Part shown: positions 12,894 through 21,034 of the stretch, one piece after another
How positions within the stretch are numbered: the stretch's first letter is position 1
Layout: every line of letters starts with the position of its first letter
Source of the DNA: a virus
Strand: one strand, 5' to 3'
DNA length: 35,774 nt
Virus record (IMG/VR): IMGVR_UViG_3300022752_000200
Span: 1-35,774 of that record
Notes under the pieces: model-generated
Databases searched by the model: none
Told to the model about the DNA's origin: nothing
What the model saw: only the letters and a program-made list of their open reading frames with translations
Translations under genes and position numbers: made by a program

Positions 12894-15064
12894 TGGCTGA
12901 CTACACTGGGATTAACGCTGTTGGCAACGTCGCACTGGGTGGTAAGCCACTCAAAAGCGACTCGGATGTCTTGTCTACGGCGCGGGATCGCCTGTCAATG
13001 GCAATCTCGGCGTATTCCGAAAGTCGGGAAGACGAGCTAGACGACCTGCGGTTCTACGCTGGATCACCCGACAACCAGTGGCAGTGGCCGGCAGATGTGC
13101 TGGCGACCCGTGGTGCGGTGCAGGGTCAGACGATCAATGCGCGGCCGTGCTTGACGATCAACAAGCTGCCGCAGCACGTACATCAGATTACCAACGATCA
13201 GCGCCAGAACCGGCCTAGTGTCAAGGTCATTCCGGTTGATGACAACGCGGATGTTGAAGTCGCCGAGATTTTCAACGGCATGATTCGGCATATTGAGTAC
13301 ATCTCGGATGCGGATGTGGCCTATGACACGGCCTGCGAGAACCAGGTTGCGTATGGCGAGGGTTATATTCGGGTCTTGACCGAGTATTGCGACGACGATA
13401 CGTTTGACCAAGACATCAAGATTGCGCGAGTTCGTAATAGTTTCAGCGTCTACATGGACCCGCTGATTCAAGACCCGTGCGGATCGGACGCGAAGTGGTG
13501 TTTTATAACGGAAGACTTGTCTAAAGCCGAATACGCACGGTTGTTCCCTAACGCATCGCCCTTGTCCACGCTTGAGACGCTGGGTGTAGGGGATCAGAAC
13601 CTAAGCCAGTGGCTAAATACCGATACGATCCGTATTGCTGAGTATTTTTATTGCGAATACGACACGCAGACGCTGAATTTGTACCCTGGTAATGTGACTG
13701 CATTCCAAGGGACACCGGAAGACAAAGAGTTGCGGGCGGTTTACGGCAAGCCGAAGAAGTCACGCCAAGCGGATCGCAAGAAGATTTGCTGGACAAAGAT
13801 TAACGGCTACGAAATCCTTGAAAAGCAGGAATGGGCCGGTAGTTGCATCCCTGTTGTGCGGGTGATTGGTAACGAATACGAGGTTGAGGGTCGGATTTAC
13901 ATCAGTGGGCTGGTGCGTAACGCAAAAGATGCACAACGGATGTACAACTATTGGACTAGCCAAGAGGCAGAGATGCTGGCGCTGGCTCCAAAAGCCCCGT
14001 TTATTGGTTATGGCGGTCAGTTTGAGGGGTACGAGACCCAGTGGAAGACCGCAAACACGCAGAATTGGCCATATTTGGAGGTCAATCCTGATGTAACGGA
14101 CGGTCAGGGCGCTGTATTACCGTTACCGCAACGTGCGCTGCCGCCAATGGCCCAAACTGGCTTGATTCAAGCCAAAATGGGTGCGTCCGAAGACATCAAG
14201 TCGGCAACTGGACAGTACAACGCATCACTTGGACAGCAATCAAACGAGCGTTCCGGCAGGGCTATTCTTGCCCGCCAGCGTGAGGGTGATGTAGGTACTT
14301 ACCACTATCAAGACAACCTAGCACGAGCTGTCCGGTACGTTGGTCGGCAGTTGGTTGACTTGATCCCCAAGATTTACGACACGCAGCGCATCGCCAGAAT
14401 CATTGGTCTGGATGGCGAGACAAAGATGGTCAAAATTGACCCGACTCAAGCCGAGCCAGTGCGTAAGATTCAGAACCAAGAAGGGATTGTGATTGACAAA
14501 ATCTACAATCCGGCGGTTGGTAAGTACGATGTTGTGGTTGCGACGGGTCCTGGGTACGCCACTAAGCGCCAGGAAGCACTTGAGGCGATGGCGCAGCTAC
14601 TGCAAGGTAATCCGCAACTGTGGGCGGTGGCAGGCGATCTGTTCGTTAAGAACATGGACTGGCCGGGGGCGCAGGAAATGGCAAAACGCTTTGCCAAAAC
14701 GATTGATCCAAAACTCATGCAAGAGGCTGACGACAATCCAGCTCTGCAAGCAGCCAACCAGCAGATGCAGGCGATGGCAGCAGAGTTGGATCAATTGCAT
14801 AATATGCTTCAAAATGTCGGCAAGTCAATGGAAGCGCAGGACATGGAGCGCAAGGATTTTGAGGCTAAGATCAAGGCGTTTGACGCTGAGACTAAGCGCA
14901 TTACCGCTGTTCAGGCGGGTATGTCTGAAGAGCAGATCCAAGACATTGCAATGGGTGTAGTCGCTGCGGCTATAGAGTCACAGAATCTGATGAATCAAAT
15001 GCCTGAAATGCGTGAGGAATCCATGCCGATGGAAATGATGCCTTCTGAAGGGATGATGCAATGA
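12893..15064 (+). CDS. portal protein (P22 gp1-like)
   Basis: The start is ATG 12893 (GGAAG 5 nt upstream, TGATG overlap); GTG 12887 is an alternative adding two residues. At 723 aa it nearly equals P22 gp1 (725). Recognisable parts are the N-terminal RDRLSMAISAYSESREDELDDL, the KLPQHVHQITNDQRQNRP segment, and the conserved SATGQYNASLGQQSNERSG region near residue 440. The C-terminal 130 residues are Gln/Met/Glu-rich and helical, fitting the barrel of the P22 portal. It forms the 12-mer DNA gate at the capsid vertex, and binds the terminase and later the gp4-like adaptor. Confidence 0.95.
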   Translation: MADYTGINAVGNVALGGKPLKSDSDVLSTARDRLSMAISAYSESREDELDDLRFYAGSPDNQWQWPADVLATRGAVQGQTINARPCLTINKLPQHVHQITNDQRQNRPSVKVIPVDDNADVEVAEIFNGMIRHIEYISDADVAYDTACENQVAYGEGYIRVLTEYCDDDTFDQDIKIARVRNSFSVYMDPLIQDPCGSDAKWCFITEDLSKAEYARLFPNASPLSTLETLGVGDQNLSQWLNTDTIRIAEYFYCEYDTQTLNLYPGNVTAFQGTPEDKELRAVYGKPKKSRQADRKKICWTKINGYEILEKQEWAGSCIPVVRVIGNEYEVEGRIYISGLVRNAKDAQRMYNYWTSQEAEMLALAPKAPFIGYGGQFEGYETQWKTANTQNWPYLEVNPDVTDGQGAVLPLPQRALPPMAQTGLIQAKMGASEDIKSATGQYNASLGQQSNERSGRAILARQREGDVGTYHYQDNLARAVRYVGRQLVDLIPKIYDTQRIARIIGLDGETKMVKIDPTQAEPVRKIQNQEGIVIDKIYNPAVGKYDVVVATGPGYATKRQEALEAMAQLLQGNPQLWAVAGDLFVKNMDWPGAQEMAKRFAKTIDPKLMQEADDNPALQAANQQMQAMAAELDQLHNMLQNVGKSMEAQDMERKDFEAKIKAFDAETKRITAVQAGMSEEQIQDIAMGVVAAAIESQNLMNQMPEMREESMPMEMMPSEGMMQ

Positions 15065-15423
15065 AGTGCGCAGATTTTGTAGGGCTTCTGTTCTTGGCGC
15101 GAGATGTAGCCCATAGCGTACATCTCAACACGCGCAGCTACAGCAAACACAAGGCGCTTGGTCATTTTTACGAGCTAATTGTTGAGGCGGCAGATGACTT
15201 TGCCGAGGCCTATCAGGGTCGGCATGGATTGATTGGGCCAATCACGCTGATGACAGCCAAGAAAACGACTAATATTGTTGAGTTCTTGGAAGAACAGTTG
15301 AAAGAAATTGAAGGTTGTCGATACGAAATTGTTGACAAGACCGACATGGCTTTGCAGCAGTTAATTGACAATATTATTGAAATTTACTTGCGTGCTCTGT
15401 ATCGGCTGCGCTTCTTGGCATGA
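15061..15423 (+). CDS. DUF5856 family, ferritin-like protein
   Basis: A 120-aa all-helical protein. Residues 1-60 (VGLLFLARDVAHSVHLNTRSYSKHKALGHFYE..DFAEAYQGRHGLIG) match the DUF5856 pattern, related in fold to Dps/ferritin, with His/Glu residues (His17, Glu38, Glu49) placed as in metal sites. Metal binding is not proven. It couples to portal (ATGA) and to the fibre gene after it (ATGA). It could be a capsid component or a carry-over gene of Dps type. Similar proteins occur in other podoviruses and cyanophages. Confidence 0.75.
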   Translation: MKCADFVGLLFLARDVAHSVHLNTRSYSKHKALGHFYELIVEAADDFAEAYQGRHGLIGPITLMTAKKTTNIVEFLEEQLKEIEGCRYEIVDKTDMALQQLIDNIIEIYLRALYRLRFLA

Positions 15424-15788
15424 CAATTTCGGTAACCCACACTACGCCAGCGGACGGCTCGTTTAGCGCCACTGGCGCGGCTGCGTGGAATGCCACACAC
15501 TCGTTTACTGGTGTTTTAGACGTAGCAAACGGCGGCACCGGCACGGCAACGCCTTCGTTGGTTGCCGGTACAAACGTCACAATCACCGGGACCTGGCCTA
15601 ATCAGACGATTAATTCGTCGGGTGGTGGGGGTGGTGGAGGACCAATTCTTGAGTCGCAAATTGTTATCAGTCAGAACTACACGCTCACCAGCAACACAAA
15701 CGGGTTTAGTGTTAGCCCAGTAACAATCGCCGCAGGATATGCAGTTACTGTCCCAACTGGTCAAGTTTGGGCAATTTGGAATATTTAA
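15420..15788 (+). CDS. short fibre-like structural protein
   Basis: A 122-aa Thr/Gly-rich protein. It opens MTISVTHTTPADGSFSATGAAAW, has the fibre-type segment LDVANGGTGTATPSLVAGTNV and a seven-Gly run at about residues 68-74, and ends AVTVPTGQVWAIWNI, the kind of terminal beta strand seen in phage fibre tips. It probably trimerises as part of a tail fibre or collar. Coupled to the DUF5856 gene (ATGA) and directly followed by the next fibre gene. Family uncertain, structural role fairly likely. Confidence 0.65.
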   Translation: MTISVTHTTPADGSFSATGAAAWNATHSFTGVLDVANGGTGTATPSLVAGTNVTITGTWPNQTINSSGGGGGGGPILESQIVISQNYTLTSNTNGFSVSPVTIAAGYAVTVPTGQVWAIWNI

Positions 15789-16895
15789 ATGAGTGCAATC
15801 AAACTTCAAGGTAACGCAAGCGGTGCTGGCACCCAGACTTTACAGGCTTCTGCAACTGCTGGTACTCCTGTAATTACGTTACCAGACGCAACAGGCACGC
15901 TGCTTGTTAGCGGCGGCGACTTGGGTACACCTTCAGCAATTGTGCTGACAAACGGCACCGGCCTGCCACTTACTACCGGGGTTACGGGGAACCTTCCGGT
16001 AACCAATCTGAATAGCGGCACAAGCGCATCATCCACTACGTTTTGGCGTGGTGATGGCACTTGGGCAACGCCTGCTGGCGGCGGTGGATCTGGTACGGTT
16101 ACAAGCGTTAGTTGGACAGGCGGTATTGTTTCGGTCGGGACGCCAACTACAACCCCGGCGTTTACGATTGCGGGAACTTCTGGTGGCGTGCCGTACTTTT
16201 CAAATGGCACCACTTGGGCGTCCTCTGCTGCGCTTGCATCCAATGCTCTGGTTGTGGGCGGTGGTGCTGGAGCAGCTCCTTCAACGGTCACGACTGGCAC
16301 TGGGGTTGTCACTGCGCTTGGTGTGAACACGGGTTCTGCTGGGGCGTTTGTAGTCAACGGTGGGGCGCTTGGAACGCCAAGTTCGGGAACACTAACGAGT
16401 GTTACTGGGTTGCCAATATCAACTGGCGTATCTGGTCTAGGCACTGGGGTCGCCACGTTCTTAGGCACTCCATCCAGCGCGAACTTGCTCTCAGCAATGA
16501 CTGACGAGACTGGCTCTGGATCGTTGGTGTTTGGATCAACACCAACGCTGAACAATCCAACAGTCACAAATTACACCGAAAGCGTTGTGGCTATCGGTAC
16601 GGTAACAACTACAAACACTATAGCGTTAACTAACGGCACGGTTCAAACAGCAACGCTGACAGCCTCAACTGCTTGCACGTTTACAATGCCTACTGCGACC
16701 GCTGGCAAATCATTTGTTTTGTTGCTTAAACAAGCTGCGGCTACAGGTAACGGTACGGCTACGTTTACTGGAGTTAAATGGGGGACTGCGGGTGCCCCTA
16801 CAATTACGGCGACTGCAGGAAAAATGGACATACTGTCTTTTGTTGCTGATGGTACAAACTGGTATGGCTCCATTACTCAAGGGTATACACCATAA
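15789..16895 (+). CDS. tail fibre protein
   Basis: A 368-aa Gly/Thr/Ala-rich chain with fibre repeats: [23 protein letters not shown] (about 43-65) recurs as [23 protein letters not shown] (about 193-215). Residues 55-125 carry the typical [27 protein letters not shown] segment. The C-terminal 90 residues form a beta-rich tip ([28 protein letters not shown]). No cysteines or catalytic site. It starts immediately after the upstream stop (no Shine-Dalgarno, coupled) and overlaps the next gene by one base (TAATG). Likely a trimeric host-binding fibre segment. Confidence 0.8.
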   Translation: MSAIKLQGNASGAGTQTLQASATAGTPVITLPDATGTLLVSGGDLGTPSAIVLTNGTGLPLTTGVTGNLPVTNLNSGTSASSTTFWRGDGTWATPAGGGGSGTVTSVSWTGGIVSVGTPTTTPAFTIAGTSGGVPYFSNGTTWASSAALASNALVVGGGAGAAPSTVTTGTGVVTALGVNTGSAGAFVVNGGALGTPSSGTLTSVTGLPISTGVSGLGTGVATFLGTPSSANLLSAMTDETGSGSLVFGSTPTLNNPTVTNYTESVVAIGTVTTTNTIALTNGTVQTATLTASTACTFTMPTATAGKSFVLLLKQAAATGNGTATFTGVKWGTAGAPTITATAGKMDILSFVADGTNWYGSITQGYTP

Positions 16896-17842
16896 TGTTT
16901 GCTGCCCTCAATAATTTTTTAACACTGCAAGCCGCTGGTGGTGGTAGCCCAACATCAATTGAATACTTGGTTGTCGCAGGTGGTGGGGGTGGCGGATCTG
17001 ATTCTAACGGGGTTGGCGGTGGCGGTGGTGCTGGCGGACTTCTTACTAATATAGGCGGTTCTGCGTATTCGGTTGTAGCAGCTACCTTGTACACGGTTAC
17101 AGTTGGTGGCGGCGGCGCAGGAGGTGCAGCAGCAAACAACAGTACAGCACAAGGGTCAAAGGGTAGCGTCTCATCTTGGAACACTAACGCGGTAGGAAGC
17201 GGAACAAAAATTGAATCCGCTGGTGGTGGGGGTGGCGTTGCAGATAGATCGGGAGCGCAAACAAATAAAAATGGTGGGTCTGGCGCTGGCGGCGCTGGTT
17301 CTAATAGTACTTCTAATAACGCTCCGGGGACCGGAACAGCCGGGCAGGGTTCAGATGGTGGAAGTGGTGTTTTAAGTGGAGGCTCTTTCCTTGGAAGTGG
17401 AGGGGGCGGCGGAGCGGGCGGTGTTGGCAGTGCTGGAACCACATCAGCCGGTGGCAACGGGGGTGCTGGAGCTACTAATAGTATTACGGGGTCTTCTGTT
17501 TATTACGCATACGGCGGAGGTGGCGGCGGGTATCAAGCAACGGCTGGAAATGGTGGGACCGGGGCGACTGGAACCGCTGGAAAAGGTGGTACAGCCACTA
17601 GCGTATTGAATACAGCTCCTTTCGCTGCCGATGCTAATACGGGCGGCGGGGGTGGAGGCACTGCAAACTTAATAGCGCCGGGGTCTCCCAATGCTGGCGG
17701 GGCTGGCGGAAAAGGCGTTGTTATTATTCGTTATGCCGACACTTTTGGTGCAGCATCAGCCACAACCGGAAGCCCAACAATTACTGTAACTGGCGGGTAT
17801 CGAATCTATAAGTTTACCGACACCGGTTCTATTACATTCTGA
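16895..17842 (+). CDS. glycine-rich fibre/adhesin
   Basis: A 315-aa protein with long runs of Gly: VVAGGGGGGS near the N-terminus, GVGGGGGAGGL, GGGGAGGAAAN, GGGGGVADR, GGGGGAGGVGSAG, GGGGGGYQAT, GGGGGGTAN. The end GGKGVVIIRYADTFGAAS..GYRIYKFTDTGSITF matches the C-terminus of phage glycine-rich domain proteins. Known phage adhesins of this sort pack polyglycine helices into a flat tip that varies in the loops between them, so this is a receptor-binding candidate. It has a one-base overlap with the fibre before it. Confidence 0.8.
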   Translation: MFAALNNFLTLQAAGGGSPTSIEYLVVAGGGGGGSDSNGVGGGGGAGGLLTNIGGSAYSVVAATLYTVTVGGGGAGGAAANNSTAQGSKGSVSSWNTNAVGSGTKIESAGGGGGVADRSGAQTNKNGGSGAGGAGSNSTSNNAPGTGTAGQGSDGGSGVLSGGSFLGSGGGGGAGGVGSAGTTSAGGNGGAGATNSITGSSVYYAYGGGGGGYQATAGNGGTGATGTAGKGGTATSVLNTAPFAADANTGGGGGGTANLIAPGSPNAGGAGGKGVVIIRYADTFGAASATTGSPTITVTGGYRIYKFTDTGSITF

Positions 17843-17850
17843 GAAACCAA

Positions 17851-18216
17851 ATGGCTTACTTTGCAAAACTTGATGAAAACAATGTTGTGCTTGAAGTTCT
17901 CGCCGTTAACAATAATGAGTTGTTACAAGACGGTGTTGAATCTGAGGCAAAAGGGATTCAGTTTCTTGTAGACTGGTCTGGCGGGTACACCAACTGGAAA
18001 CAAACCAGTTACAACCAAAGAATTCGTAAACATTACGCTGCTATTGGTTTTACCTATGACGCTCAACGTGATTCTTTTATTCCTCCGCAGCCGTTTTCCT
18101 CATGGGTTCTGAACGAAGAAACTTGCTTGTGGGAAGCGCCAACGCCGATGCCTACAGATGGCCAGTTGTACAATTGGGATGAGGCAACGCTATCTTGGGT
18201 TGCGCCTGAAACATGA
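17851..18216 (+). CDS. conserved small structural protein (MAYFAKLDENN type)
   Basis: A 121-aa protein of a type I know from many aquatic phages: starts MAYFAKLDENNVVLEVLAV, has GGYTNWKQTSYNQRIRKHYAAIGFTYD (about 44-70), and ends with two Trp-rich copies (SSWVLNEETCLWEAPTPMP and LYNWDEATLSWVAP). It typically lies among tail-fibre genes; a virion or fibre-associated part is likely but its function has not been named. GAGAAACC precedes the ATG. It couples to the next small gene (ATGA). Confidence 0.75.
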   Translation: MAYFAKLDENNVVLEVLAVNNNELLQDGVESEAKGIQFLVDWSGGYTNWKQTSYNQRIRKHYAAIGFTYDAQRDSFIPPQPFSSWVLNEETCLWEAPTPMPTDGQLYNWDEATLSWVAPET

Positions 18217-18329
18217 ACTCATTTTTTGGTGGTGCTTTTTTTGCCGGAGACTTTTTTCAGTCTGTTGTCACTGGCGCAGAACAATTGTTGATTAAACTTC
18301 GGTCATTCACCGAAAGAAGGAGATTCTGA
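18213..18329 (+). CDS. micro-protein, Phe/Gly-rich (38 aa)
   Basis: A 38-aa frame whose ATG overlaps the upstream stop (ATGA) and whose TGA overlaps the downstream ATG (TGATG), so both junctions are translationally coupled. It begins MNSFFGGAFFAGDFFQS and ends with a basic tail (KLRSFTERRRF). The alternating Phe-Phe-Gly pattern is amphipathic rather than a proper membrane span. No family; possibly a linker or plug peptide of the virion. Confidence 0.6.
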   Translation: MNSFFGGAFFAGDFFQSVVTGAEQLLIKLRSFTERRRF

Positions 18330-18634
18330 TGGCTATTAACCTCAAGGCGATTACCTCAGTAATGGGGTATCAGCAGATCACAAGTCTGAGTTCTGCTACC
18401 AAACTGACCGTGCCGCCCCGCGATATAAGCGGATTGATCGGCTCCCCTCGGATTGCTATCATTACGCCTGAGACGCAAGCCGTGCGCTGGCGCGACGATG
18501 GCGTAGCCCCAACCGCAAGCGTTGGTATGCCGCTAGCCGCTGGCGTTACGTTGCAGTATGACGGCGATCTGTCCCAGATCCAGTTTATTGAGCAGACTGC
18601 TAGCGCCAAGCTCAACATCACTTACTATTCTTGA
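18329..18634 (+). CDS. hypothetical structural protein (101 aa)
   Basis: A 101-aa beta-rich protein with no cysteines: MAINLKAITSVMGYQQITSLSSATKL at the start, then RIAIITPETQAVRWRDDGVAPT and a C-terminal strand (QIQFIEQTASAKLNITYYS). The WRDDGVAPTA..GMPL segment is typical of small phage proteins among virion genes, perhaps with a jelly-roll fold. GAAGGAG lies 6 nt before the ATG. Virion location is inferred from the block it sits in. Confidence 0.7.
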   Translation: MAINLKAITSVMGYQQITSLSSATKLTVPPRDISGLIGSPRIAIITPETQAVRWRDDGVAPTASVGMPLAAGVTLQYDGDLSQIQFIEQTASAKLNITYYS

Positions 18635-18641
18635 GGTCGCT

Positions 18642-19130
18642 ATGCAAGTTTCTAACGACTCTCCTGCCGTGAACTACGTTGATTATTTCACCAAGCAGTT
18701 TCCAATTGATCTGGCTAACATGGCCGCGTTGCGTGATGAACTGGCTATTCGTCAGGGTGCGTTGTCTGCCGCTCAAGACGCTGTAGCTGACCGCGAACGT
18801 GCTAAGCAAGAGCTAGATGCGGCCAACGCAGAAGCAGCCGCACTGCGAGCTGATGCGGCAACTGACCGCGCAGTTGCAAAACAAGAACTGGCTGATGCCA
18901 AGGTCAAAGCCAAAGATCTGAATGCCCAGGCTAAAGCTGCACTTGCCAATGCGGTAGACCGTGAGACTGCGGTTGAGTTGCGCGAGAAAGCGGTGACAGA
19001 TTGCGAGGCTTACCAAACTGAGGCCCAGGCTGAGATTGAAAGCCAACAGGCCGATTTGAAAGCCCAGACTGCCGCCTTGGACGCTCGCATCAAAGCGTTT
19101 CAAGATAAAGTTGCTGCACTTACAGCGTAG
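18642..19130 (+). CDS. coiled-coil structural protein (162 aa)
   Basis: Starts at ATG 18642 with GAGGT 5 nt upstream; the longer frame lies inside the previous gene. Residues 25-160 are an almost uninterrupted Ala/Glu/Lys/Gln helix (ELAIRQGALSAAQDAVADRE, AKQELADAKVKAKDLNAQAK, EIESQQADLKAQTAALDAR), so a long coiled coil is expected. A spacer or rod in the fibre assembly, or a chaperone for the tailspike gene that follows after 8 nt, fits; neither is proved. No family recognised. Confidence 0.75.
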   Translation: MQVSNDSPAVNYVDYFTKQFPIDLANMAALRDELAIRQGALSAAQDAVADRERAKQELDAANAEAAALRADAATDRAVAKQELADAKVKAKDLNAQAKAALANAVDRETAVELREKAVTDCEAYQTEAQAEIESQQADLKAQTAALDARIKAFQDKVAALTA

Positions 19131-19138
19131 GACACAAA

Positions 19139-21025
19139 ATGGCCGTCAATCTCTCTCCCGTGGGCGGCGCAGCGGCTCAGTTTTTTACTAACAATGGCGT
19201 TCCTCTTTCGGGCGGCTTGTTGTACACATATGCTGCTGGAACTACTACTCCTCAAGCAACTTACACCAATTCATCCGGTAGCACGGCACACACCAACCCA
19301 ATTATTTTAGATTCTGCTGGACGTGTACCTAGCAGTGAAATTTGGTTGACTACGGGTGTTACATATAAGTTTGTCGTTAAAACGTCAGCAGATGTTTTAA
19401 TTGGCACGTATGACAATATTTCTGGGATAAGTTCACTTAATTTACCAATATCGTCAAATGATGTCACATACACACCCGCAGGCGGCGGCGCTGTAGCAAC
19501 TACAGTTCAAAATAAGTTACGCCAATGGGTTAGCGTAATTGATTTTGGTGCTGACCCAACTGGTTCGGCTGAAAGTACAACTGCCTTTACAAATGCATTG
19601 ACCGCATCTCGTTTTGTATATGTACCTGCGGGCACTTATTTGGTTGACCAAATTAACATTACCCAAGCAGGAACACGACTGTTTACCGCTGGTATGTCGG
19701 TAACCCTTCAGCAGAAAAACACTGTTAATCGCTACGATAGCCCCATAATTAACGTAAAAGTTTCCGATGTGTCTATTGGAGACATGAAATTTATTGGCAA
19801 CATTGCAACTGATAATGGCGAATTTAACCATTGCATAAACATTGCTGGCATTGGTTCAGAAATTCGTGACGTTACGCTTGGCAACTACTACGCCACAAAC
19901 ATTCGTGGTGACGTTTTGTATGTCGGCGGTATTGCTGCCACACCTGTGTACAACGTAAACGTAATTTCTTTAGATGGCGACAATATCTATCGCAGCATTT
20001 GCTCGGTTACTGGAGGTCAAGGCGTTCGCATTCAGCAAATTCTTGGCAATCGAGTTGGCTATCGTAACATTGATTTTGAAACAAACGTAGGCAGCCAAAC
20101 GGTTGACGATTGTTGGGTTGGATATGTTCGCGGCGGCTGCGTTCAATTAGCTAGCAATAGCTCAGGACTTCGTATTGGTTCAATTCAAATTGACCAAATG
20201 GATTTAGATAACGCATATATGCCAGCGCCAACACCGTATGCGGCGTTTACTAACCCCGCCGGGCCTGATATTGGCATTTTATGTAACCGTTTTGATTATT
20301 TTAAGATTGGCTCACTAAAATTAAACAGTTATAACACGGTTGGGATTCTTGTTAGCCAAATTGGAAGTGAAGCCAAAGGCCGTTTAATTGTTGATTATTT
20401 AGAAGCAACAAACATTGCTCCATCTGGCGCTTATCAAACGGTCATTGAATCTACTGGCGCAACGCTTGTTGAAATAAACTCAGGCAAAGTGACGCTTACC
20501 TCCGGTTCTGCTTTGCTTAAAGGGCTTGATGCCGATTATACAATTAGAAACATTGAATTTGTCGGCAACACCACCGCAAACATTGCAGCGTTTTGCACAG
20601 ATTTATATTGCGAAAATTTGCTTGGGTCATTTGGCAGCGCGACACTATTTACAAACGTAGCAAATGGTCAAGTCATCAACTCTAGGTTGACGACAACTGG
20701 CAGCGCGATGAATCAATGCAAGGACATGAGTTGGTACAACTGTAATTTAACTTGCGTTAATTTTGACTTTTCTCCCGGAGCTGGCAGTAACAAAGCGGCA
20801 TTTGATCGCGGAACGTTAAATAGCACTTGGTACGACAGTTATAACGTGGTATTTGGGGGCACTGTTTGGAGCAACCAAATTGGCGTGGCGCAAGGGACAG
20901 GCTCACCTGAAGGTGTCTTGACGGCAGCTATTGGCGCTCTTTACGTTAATCTGACTGGCGGCACAAGCACAACGCTTTATGTCAAAACATCTGGAACTGG
21001 TAACACCGGCTGGACTGCCAAATAA
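19139..21025 (+). CDS. tailspike protein with pectate-lyase-like beta-helix
   Basis: A 628-aa tailspike. Residues 1-95 are a virion-binding adaptor (LSPVGGAAAQFFTNNGVPLSGG, then LDSAGRVPSSEIWLT), of a kind common to podoviral tail proteins. From about 130 a Pectate_lyase_3-like parallel beta-helix begins (WVSVIDFGADPTGSAEST.., FVYVPAGTYLV) and runs through ASN/Gly-rich turns to about 560. The final 50 residues (GALYVNLTGGTSTTLYVKTSGTG) resemble a fibre-tip beta domain. Such proteins bind and often degrade surface polysaccharide; the acidic active-site residues cannot be fixed from sequence alone. Confidence 0.87.
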   Translation: MAVNLSPVGGAAAQFFTNNGVPLSGGLLYTYAAGTTTPQATYTNSSGSTAHTNPIILDSAGRVPSSEIWLTTGVTYKFVVKTSADVLIGTYDNISGISSLNLPISSNDVTYTPAGGGAVATTVQNKLRQWVSVIDFGADPTGSAESTTAFTNALTASRFVYVPAGTYLVDQINITQAGTRLFTAGMSVTLQQKNTVNRYDSPIINVKVSDVSIGDMKFIGNIATDNGEFNHCINIAGIGSEIRDVTLGNYYATNIRGDVLYVGGIAATPVYNVNVISLDGDNIYRSICSVTGGQGVRIQQILGNRVGYRNIDFETNVGSQTVDDCWVGYVRGGCVQLASNSSGLRIGSIQIDQMDLDNAYMPAPTPYAAFTNPAGPDIGILCNRFDYFKIGSLKLNSYNTVGILVSQIGSEAKGRLIVDYLEATNIAPSGAYQTVIESTGATLVEINSGKVTLTSGSALLKGLDADYTIRNIEFVGNTTANIAAFCTDLYCENLLGSFGSATLFTNVANGQVINSRLTTTGSAMNQCKDMSWYNCNLTCVNFDFSPGAGSNKAAFDRGTLNSTWYDSYNVVFGGTVWSNQIGVAQGTGSPEGVLTAAIGALYVNLTGGTSTTLYVKTSGTGNTGWTAK

Positions 21026-21034
21026 GAAACTATC

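Noticed and set aside
15806-16567. 253-aa minus-strand frame, Pro/Val-rich
   Set aside because: It is the antisense mirror of the Gly/Thr-rich fibre gene and has no ribosome binding site.
16873-17457. 194-aa minus-strand proline-rich frame
   Set aside because: Antisense of glycine codons (GGN read as CCN) in the glycine-rich adhesin; not a real gene.
15420-18216. Diversity-generating retroelement target region
   Set aside because: No reverse transcriptase gene and no template/variable repeat pair could be seen.
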